Positions 57,609 through 64,000 of a DNA stretch of 64,000 nt are shown in pieces. This DNA is from Micropterix aruncella. Its lineage: Eukaryota; Arthropoda; Insecta; Lepidoptera; Micropterigidae. Positions within the stretch are counted from its first letter, which is position 1. Each line of letters begins with the position of its first letter. The DNA is taken from positions 42,375,320 through 42,439,319 of the forward strand of contig OX155951.1 of the NCBI GenBank assembly GCA_944548615.1, in the 5' to 3' direction. Under the pieces are notes generated by a model that did not search any database, was not told the origin of the DNA, and saw only the letters and a list, made by a program, of their open reading frames with translations. The position numbers and the translations under genes were made by a program.

Positions 57609-57848
57609 CACATATTTAAAGTTTTTGAAATTTTTTACATGTTTCTTGATTTATTACAATAATAACTGTATTAAACTTTAATAAATTAACAAATATACCA
57701 TTTTTATATTTTTTTTTATGTAGGAATTGGAAAGAGGAAAGAGACATTTCTTGAAAAGCTCTAATTTGTAATAACAATACTGTTGAAGAAATACAATATT
57801 ACATTTGTTAAATTTTCAAATACAATCAATATCACTGTCAATGCCAAT

Positions 57849-60800
57849 TTAACTTAAACCTAGATCTTCATCATTGTCTTCCTCGCATTCTCCCGTATTG
57901 TCGCAATGGTCAGGATCACCTTCGCACTTGCACATTTCAGTACACCGGAGTCCATTTGACTGACACGTACATGGAGGACAGCAACGTCTTTTTGAGCATG
58001 AGCAGCGGCAAAGCTCCAAGATAAGCTTTGGTGCACAGGGGTTGGTACAAGCAACAGGCTCGTATGCACTACCTATTTTCTGCCATCCAAAATCTGAGGG
58101 TGACGGGTTATTAGGATGCTGAATTAGGTCCTGATTCCACTCAAAACATTGAAGGTGAGCCCGTAGCAATGCTGGATTTAGTGCTGATTTTGTTGGAGGA
58201 AGGTTCTCATCTTGATGTTGTTTTTTAGTAAACAAGAACCATCGCACTGCTCCTATGTCTGTCAATGATGTTTTGGGGATGTATAGCTGACAAATGAGTG
58301 CTTCCAAGTTAGCCCTCACATATTCAGTGAGTAACAGTGTTGTCCCCAATTTAGCCAAAGCTTCTATCATCGTATCACTTGCTGAATTAAAAGCTTTCCA
58401 CCACTTTATTTTTCCTTTGCCAGCAAATGACCCTGTTACATCAGCTCCTGAAAGTGCATGTAGTCCAGGGAGTGCAGAGGCTTTCAGAGGTCCAAGTGCT
58501 CTGTAAATTGACCCTATCTGAACAAACCTTTTCATACCATGTCCAAGATAGAAAGAAAAATCTTTAGAAAGTTGTGGATATCGCCTTAGTGCTAGAATAA
58601 GGACGTCAGTATCAGGGGAGAACACGTGAGTAGTTTTAATTCCTTTCTGTGCTAAATAAGCTGCATGTAATATAATCTTTGTGTCGGCCTCCTCTTGCGT
58701 GCTTGAAAGACAGGATACATCATCCCCATGTGATGACGCTGCCTTGTCCCTCCAACTGAGTACGAACTTCTTGTTGTTGGTCTCACCGAATTTGAGTATT
58801 TGACTGGAAAGGAACTCGGTTAGTTCGTCTTTCGTCTTATCATGGGCCAATAGTTTGTGCATTGGTATGCTTTCAATTTTTGTTTCTGGCCTGACTTTGT
58901 ATTGGATTGGATCAGAGCCTTTTTGCCGTATGTCTCGCATCGCTTTCTTCAATAAGTTTTCTTTGTACGAGTCAAAAACTATATGTACCTCACTATAGTT
59001 ATTGAATTTTTGTCCGATCCATTGGCTGAATTTCACACCGAGGTCATTACATGTCTTCACTGTTGTAGGTTTGTGGTAGGTATGAAGAAGTGCCATGCCA
59101 TCTACTATTACAGCTTTTCCATGTAGCTCGTCATTATGTACTGGAACATCATGAGCTGTAGACGTATTATCATCTTCGTTTTCTTCAGCAGGTTTCTCTT
59201 GGATTGATTCTAGAGCATCTGTAAGTTTGTACTTAGCCAGACAATGGTGCATACTCCCGTCAATTGCAAACAACGACTTTGGTAGTGCTGAAAACTCGTA
59301 GTTGCTTAAATTGTGCCTCAAATCTATGTCAGGTCTGCTTCTGGAAGCTATCAACAATCTTGAAATGAGAGATAAGTCTGTCTTAATGGCAACGGTTTTG
59401 TCTTTGATGGTAATTTTAATCTTCTTAGCTACTGATTTACACGTTTTTATGACATTCTTTTTCATGGGAGCCCAGAACGTAATTGTGTTTGAACGAATTC
59501 GTTGATCTAAGAAAATATTATGGAGATTTTTACCAACTTCGGCAACACTGTCTAAAGACACTTTTACTTCTTGAGGAAAGACTCGCTGAGTGAGGATATG
59601 AATGAGGTCATCACTTTTATATTGGAAGGGATTTGTTGAGTTTTTAAATGCTTCCATTAGTGTAAGCACATTATCGCCCTGGCGCTGTTGGAGTTTTACT
59701 GACACTTCGTGATGTTGACTTCGTACTGTACTTTTTAATCCAATCATTTTCTCAGTTTCACATGCAATTCTAGTTAGTTCCGAATTAGCAAGGAAGAATC
59801 GATTTCGAGCATTCTCATTGAGTGTTTTACCCACAAGTCCTCCATGTACCTTTAGTTTTCGATTTTGGTGTTCCAGAGCCTCATCCGCACTTAGAGAACA
59901 AAATGGTACTTTACTTCTGTTCACTACCCAATTACCTTCCATAAACTGTTTCCAGATTTCTGGATCTGTTGATTCCAAGTTTTCCATCTCTGAAAGATAT
60001 AAGGTGATCATTCTAGCATAGTTAAGTCTATTAAATGTAAAGAAGTATTTAACAAACTCGTGGACGGATGCTAAATACAGTTTCCAATCAGATGTTCTTA
60101 CAGCTCTTATGAAATTCATCATTAATTGCACCATATCCATATACGTGCAAGCTAGTTTGAAAACAGGATGCTTTTGCTTTTTTGTTGCTGAAAAGTTTTC
60201 AATATTTTGAATAATCTTTCTTTCTTGTAGGGAAGAAACTATTGTGGAATTTACCCTTTTCAGCTCTTTTTTATCACTAGTTGTTAATGTTTCTACTAGT
60301 TCTTGGAGATGAGGCTTCAAACAGTCTAGCTGCCCTGGAAATTCTTTTTGAAATTCTTCTAAGAGTAGGTTAGTTAGTGTAGAGGCAGTAGATATATGAG
60401 CTTCAATTCCTCTTCTGATGTGTTTACCGTCTAGGATTTGTTTCATTGTTGCTGCTGAATATAATCCACATTCAACCCACAATTCAGGTATACCTGAACC
60501 TTCAATGAGCTCTCCTATTGTCCGGAGCTGAGCAATTATGATATGTAGCTCACAAGGCTTCAGAAGCCATCCCTCCTTATATTCATTTACAGCCATTTCC
60601 AGCTGTTTTATTGGTTTGTAAAGAGCCATGTCAACTGTGACAACTACCTTTTTCTTAGTGGCTTCTACATCGGGACTTGTATAGTGGACTGAACTATTTA
60701 GTTTCTCCAGTTGTTTCATCACAGTAAGCTGCACTGATTGATTAGTTGGTGACTCTGGGATCATAGCTAGCATGGTAACTCTTGACACAGGCTTCTGCTG

Positions 60801-60863
60801 ATCTATCAAGAGGCTGTTATAGCCAGCCCAAGTTGGAAAATGTGTAGTAGGCTTCTCGTTCAT
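57849..60863 (-). CDS. 1004-aa transposon protein with FEN1/XPG-like nuclease pattern and Cys-rich C-terminus
   Basis: An uninterrupted reading frame with an in-frame TGA seven codons before the ATG, which supports this start unless there is upstream splicing. Residues 1-570 are mostly helical-looking and match no catalytic domain I can name. Residues 584-815 carry acidic motifs in the order and spacing of PIN/FEN1/XPG nucleases: VDGM (D588), VFDSY (D631), QEEAD (E725, D727), SPDTDV (D751, D753) and SGAD (D808) followed by GKGK. Residues 952-993 hold twelve cysteines in CxC and CxxC arrangements resembling a CXC/tesmin-type or Cys8 zinc-binding domain, probably DNA binding. The protein probably cuts or joins the element's ends in the nucleus. 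It is not a host gene: it lacks introns and is enclosed by TIRs and a target duplication. Confidence 0.82.
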   Translation of the reverse strand: MNEKPTTHFPTWAGYNSLLIDQQKPVSRVTMLAMIPESPTNQSVQLTVMKQLEKLNSSVHYTSPDVEATKKKVVVTVDMALYKPIKQLEMAVNEYKEGWLLKPCELHIIIAQLRTIGELIEGSGIPELWVECGLYSAATMKQILDGKHIRRGIEAHISTASTLTNLLLEEFQKEFPGQLDCLKPHLQELVETLTTSDKKELKRVNSTIVSSLQERKIIQNIENFSATKKQKHPVFKLACTYMDMVQLMMNFIRAVRTSDWKLYLASVHEFVKYFFTFNRLNYARMITLYLSEMENLESTDPEIWKQFMEGNWVVNRSKVPFCSLSADEALEHQNRKLKVHGGLVGKTLNENARNRFFLANSELTRIACETEKMIGLKSTVRSQHHEVSVKLQQRQGDNVLTLMEAFKNSTNPFQYKSDDLIHILTQRVFPQEVKVSLDSVAEVGKNLHNIFLDQRIRSNTITFWAPMKKNVIKTCKSVAKKIKITIKDKTVAIKTDLSLISRLLIASRSRPDIDLRHNLSNYEFSALPKSLFAIDGSMHHCLAKYKLTDALESIQEKPAEENEDDNTSTAHDVPVHNDELHGKAVIVDGMALLHTYHKPTTVKTCNDLGVKFSQWIGQKFNNYSEVHIVFDSYKENLLKKAMRDIRQKGSDPIQYKVRPETKIESIPMHKLLAHDKTKDELTEFLSSQILKFGETNNKKFVLSWRDKAASSHGDDVSCLSSTQEEADTKIILHAAYLAQKGIKTTHVFSPDTDVLILALRRYPQLSKDFSFYLGHGMKRFVQIGSIYRALGPLKASALPGLHALSGADVTGSFAGKGKIKWWKAFNSASDTMIEALAKLGTTLLLTEYVRANLEALICQLYIPKTSLTDIGAVRWFLFTKKQHQDENLPPTKSALNPALLRAHLQCFEWNQDLIQHPNNPSPSDFGWQKIGSAYEPVACTNPCAPKLILELCRCSCSKRRCCPPCTCQSNGLRCTEMCKCEGDPDHCDNTGECEEDNDEDLGLS

Positions 60864-60884
60864 TGGCGTACATATGATTATTCA

Positions 60885-61261
60885 CTTGCAAAACCCTAAA
60901 ATTTATATTTTTTGATTATTCTTTTTACAAAAGTAATTTTTTTGAGACAACGGTTAGTTATACAAAGAAAGTTGTAAGGACCTTTTCTATGTATAATTTG
61001 TGTAGCTACATTTTTTGTAAAAAACATTTTTTCGTATCTTCTCGTTTCATCTCTCAACGGTTACTGATATAAATAGGAAAACGTGTTTTTGATGGCGGCC
61101 ATTTTGTTTTTGGCCCGCAGCGCCCAAACGCACCATTTTTGAGAGTGCCACCATCAAAATTATGTTTCTACATGGTCAAACGAAGAGATTAAGACTACTT
61201 CCACACTTGCATACTGAAGGAGCACACGGGAGCCTATATTTGTACATTTGAAAGGGGACTA
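60885..61261. repeat. Right TIR of the 4.0-kb transposon
   Basis: Inverted partner of 57248-57608. Its inner edge lies 21 bp upstream of the ATG on the - strand, so the TIR probably supplies the promoter. The YY1-like palindrome is repeated at 61091-61105. Confidence 0.85.
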
Positions 61262-61620
61262 TACAGTGTTTTTACCCCTCGGCCATTTGGCGTTTTTCTA
61301 TATCGGCAGAGAAGTTCTATATATGTTTTGTCAGATATTTTGTCTATATATCTGGTGCAACCTTATGAAACCACCGGTAGGTTCTGGCATGAAATTTGAA
61401 TTTTCAAATTTGAGGGTAAGTCAGGTCATGTCAGGTCCGGCTCGGCATCGCTCGGCCCCGCTCGTCCACGCTCGTCTCCTATCGGCCCCGCTCGGCCCCG
61501 CTCGGCCCCGCTCGACACCGGTACTAAAATTTTAATTTTTCGATGAAAAAAAAAACTAAAATAGAGAGAGCTAAAATAATGTGTTTTTCGAAATGGTAAT
61601 ACTATTTTAGTAATATCAAG
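61262..61620 (-). repeat. SINE-like repeat, second half, with GC minisatellite
   Basis: It begins TACAGTGTTTTTACCCCTCGG, the continuation of the split copy, followed by the family's flanking block (TCGGCAGAGAAGTTC, CTGGTGCAACCTTATGA). Between 61438 and 61515 it includes a short tandem run of CTCGGCCCCG-like decamers. Confidence 0.55.
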
Positions 61621-61860
61621 AGAAGAAAAAACGAAAAAAAATGAGACCTGACTAGGTATCGAACCCAGGTACCCTGGCCTGTAAAACCGTGTTTTTACCC
61701 CTCGGCCATTTGGCGTTTTTTCTATATCGGCAGAGAAGTCCTATATATGTTTTGTCAGATATTTTTTCTATATTTCTGGTGCAACCTTATGAAACCACCG
61801 GTCGGATCTGGTATGAAATTTGAAATTTCAAATTTGACAGTTTCATTTTAATTTTTTATT
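61621..61860 (-). repeat. SINE-like repeat copy
   Basis: It carries the same A/B box head on the - strand, with a slightly altered B-box region (GAACCCAGGTACC on the + strand), and the same downstream block ending near AATTTGAC. It is followed by AT-rich sequence with a T-tract at about 62008-62028 and no gene to 62330. Confidence 0.6.
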
Positions 61861-62329
61861 TTATAAAATTATCGAATACAATACAATTGATTTTGCGAAG
61901 CAGATAAGATTACATTTGTGTGGATTTTATCACCCCACTAGATTATATATCTGTTCTGGGGTGATAGTATTTAAGACTTCACTTTAATCATAGTGACTTC
62001 ACTTTCTTTTTTCTTTTTTTTTTTTTTTCTTATTCATTCCGATTGCTAATTCATTCTTATAAATTTTAAGGTTAATATAAATATATAAATGTGTATATAA
62101 ATTAAGAACTAATATTAAATAATGAAAATGATAATATTTAAATTTATAGATGAGTAAAATAAATAAATATATAGATTAATATATAACTAAATTGACCAAT
62201 AAATTAAGTAGCCTATAAAGGTTTCTTACTATGCACATATAAAATTGTGAATTTAATTAATTAATATAAAATTATATTTTTTTTTTAAACATAATCAACC
62301 GAAACATATTTCTTATCAAGTATCAGGTG

Positions 62330-63200
62330 ACAGATATGGACAGAAGTTTGATCCCTCAAATTATCGACCGATATCAGCACCTGATGTTTTAGCAAAAATT
62401 TTGGAAAAAATAGTAATTACACAAATCTGTAATCATCTAGAAACCAATCACATGTCATCCGAAAACCAATACGGCTTCAGATCCAAAATGGGAACACAAG
62501 ATGCAGTACTAAAAATGTCGGAGCATATCACTAGGTATGTAGACGCCAACAAAAAGTGTATTACTGTACTTCCTGACCCCTCTCAAGCCCCCGACACAGT
62601 ATCCCACGAAATGCTCCTAATGAAACTTGGGAAATATGGTATTACAGGTATCGAACTAAACTGGTTTCGCAGCTGTATTGGATCCCGAAAACAGCGTACT
62701 ATTACTGGGTGAATCGCCTGCCCGGGCAGGCGATTCACCCAGTAAAAGTCTCCACAATAATCATGGGGTCCCACAAGGAAGCACTCCTGGACCGACTCCC
62801 CTCTCACTCTACACAAATGGGCTTTGTGAAATGGACGTTGGTGCAGATATACTATCCTACGCTGACGATACTGCCCTCATACTCGAATCGAATAGTTGGG
62901 AAAGTGCATACAACAAGGCAGCTGCCGCGATGAAAAGTGTCAAGGGCTGGCCTGACCACAATCTGTCAACGCCGAAACGTGGATAAAACTAAGCTTGTAG
63001 CCCTCAGCAAAGATGCTCGTCAGCAACCTCCACAAAATTATAACCTAGTCCTATACGAAAGCGACAGTCTTGATTGTAACTGTGCACAAATTGAGCATGT
63101 CCATTTTGTGAAGTACCTAGGTGTTCATGTCGATAAACATCTCCGGTGGCAAATACATATCGAAAAGGTCGCCGAAAAAGTCCGTTAACTAATATATATC
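62330..63200 (+). mobile_element. LINE RT fragment containing a perfect palindrome
   Basis: FDPSNYRPISAPDVLAKILE, HMSSENQYGFRSKMGTQDAV, then HNNHGVPQGSTPGPTPLSLY, ILSYADDTALILESN and VKYLGVHVDKHLRWQIHIEK follow the RT domain order. The catalytic pair appears intact (YADD). A frameshift coincides with the palindrome at 62702-62745, and another lies near 62980. Confidence 0.85.
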
Positions 63201-63494
63201 TTCGGGAGTATCAGAAATGTTCCTGAATAGTTGGTACTAAAATTTTAATTTTCGATGAAATAAAAAACTAAAAGAGAGAGAGAGCTGTTGGTACTTCGCC
63301 CAACATATTGAGTCCACAAAAGAATTAGATTCTAGAAAACCATAACTGCAAACACACTTAATATTACACGCGGCAACCTACATTGAATTCTATATAATTT
63401 CGGCAATTAATGCAGACACAACCGATGACTAATATCATTTCTCCTAATCGATTCAAATCGGACATACTCACTTCCCCCACGCATACGGCATTCT

Positions 63495-63790
63495 TAGGTA
63501 TCGGAGTCCTTACTAGGTATCGAACCCGGGTACCCTGGCCTGTAAAACAGTGTTTTTACCCTTCGGCCATTTGGCGTTTTTTCTATATCGGCAGAGAAGT
63601 TCTGTATATGTTTTGTCAGATATTTTGTGTATATATCTGGTGCAACCTTATAAAACCACCGGTAGGTTCTGGCATGAAATTTGAATATTTAAATTTGACA
63701 GTTGGTACTAAAATTTTATTTCCGATGAAAAACAAAAACTATAAGAGAGAGAGAGCTAAAATAATGTGTTTTTTTGAAATGTTAATACTA
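63495..63790 (-). repeat. SINE-like repeat copy
   Basis: Another copy of the ACTAGGTATCGAACCCGGGT head with the TCGGCAGAGAAGTTC block and the GAGAGAGAGCTAAAATAATG tail also seen near 61565 and partly at 63235-63290. The last 210 bp of the window hold nothing I can identify. Confidence 0.6.
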
Positions 63791-64000
63791 TTTTTGAAAA
63801 GCTTCTCCCCTTAACAATGAGCGTAGGTACATATGCTTCTGCAAATCCGATAATTGAGGATTCAAGTGCACGGTAGCTATGTACAAATCCGCGAAATTCG
63901 ACCATTGTTTCATGTTTCCATCAAATTCTGATAACTGAATCTTCGGAAGTGATATACCTATCGAAGGCTAAAAATAATGTCAGATTTGAAAATTCAAATT

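Larger units (their letters stand above)
57248..61261 (-). mobile_element. 4.0-kb DNA transposon with long TIRs and XPG-like nuclease ORF (Academ-like)
   Basis: The element starts TAGTCGCCTATCAAATG and its other end, read on the opposite strand, starts TAGTCCCCTTTCAAATG. The terminal inverted repeats (TIRs) run 57248-57608 and 60885-61261 and differ mainly by small indels. It is flanked by TAC at 57245-57247 and TAC at 61262-61264. The flanks are the two halves of a SINE-like repeat whose uninterrupted copy at about 57093-57150 reads CTGTAATACAGTG, so removing the element plus one TAC restores the target exactly. It encodes a single intronless protein on the - strand. A 3-bp duplication, long TIRs and no DDE transposase fit my recollection of Academ elements; the superfamily name is inference. 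Confidence 0.85.

Noticed and set aside
57849..60863. Host gene encoding a nuclease
   Set aside because: It is intronless, enclosed by TIRs and a 3-bp duplication, and sits in a repeat whose empty version is next to it.

Overview
This is a eukaryotic nuclear window, almost certainly from an insect. It has one recognisable host gene, torso-like (tsl), split into eight coding exons on the + strand between 30.9 and 55.9 kb. Everything else I can identify is transposable-element (TE) or repeat sequence. The AT-rich background, many TACCTAC-type words, TTAA-targeted piggyBac elements and the style of the retroelements suggest a moth or butterfly, but that order-level guess is inference.

Layout. 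0-30 kb is gene-poor. It holds a degenerate Penelope end (about 0.2 kb), copies of a 119-bp-unit repeat family, a TTAA MITE (2.1 kb), a GC-rich island (4.0-4.7 kb), non-LTR retrotransposon (LINE) fragments (6.7-7.5, 8.5-9.8, 12.1-12.5, 13.9-14.5, 27.9-28.8 kb), a Penelope fold-back (11.5-11.9 kb), a TTA-flanked MITE (14.7-15.2 kb), a decayed piggyBac transposase (15.3-17.1 kb), a long (TA)n tract (18.9 kb), a tRNA-derived SINE (24.2-24.5 kb) and a Penelope copy with a 12-bp target-site duplication (29.0-29.9 kb). From 30.8 to 56.1 kb runs tsl. Its introns carry a PIF/Harbinger element inside a LINE (31.6-33.6 kb), a nested stack (119-bp repeat family, then piggyBac, then a Penelope inverted dimer; 39.9-47.1 kb), fold-back MITEs and a 119-bp satellite-like array (50.2-51.4 kb). 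From 56.1 to 64 kb lie decayed LINEs and SINE-like repeats.

The most interesting object is at 57248-61261: a 4014-bp element with terminal inverted repeats of about 360-380 bp and a 3-bp TAC target-site duplication. An uninterrupted copy of its target lies about 130 bp away. It encodes one uninterrupted 1004-residue protein. I see no DDE transposase. The protein instead shows a FEN1/XPG-like (PIN-fold) acidic nuclease pattern and a C-terminal cysteine-rich domain. It fits what I recall of the rarely studied Academ superfamily or something close to it, and it looks recently inserted.

How the parts work together. tsl encodes a secreted MACPF-domain protein which in insects acts in terminal patterning and moulting control via Torso signalling. 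The TEs have enlarged its introns to about 25 kb of gene for 364 codons without visibly breaking an exon or splice site. A recurring theme is fold-back structure at retroelements: the Penelope dimers, a 31-bp inverted duplication at a LINE 5' junction, a LINE with an inverted 5' segment and a 44-bp perfect palindrome inside a reverse transcriptase.
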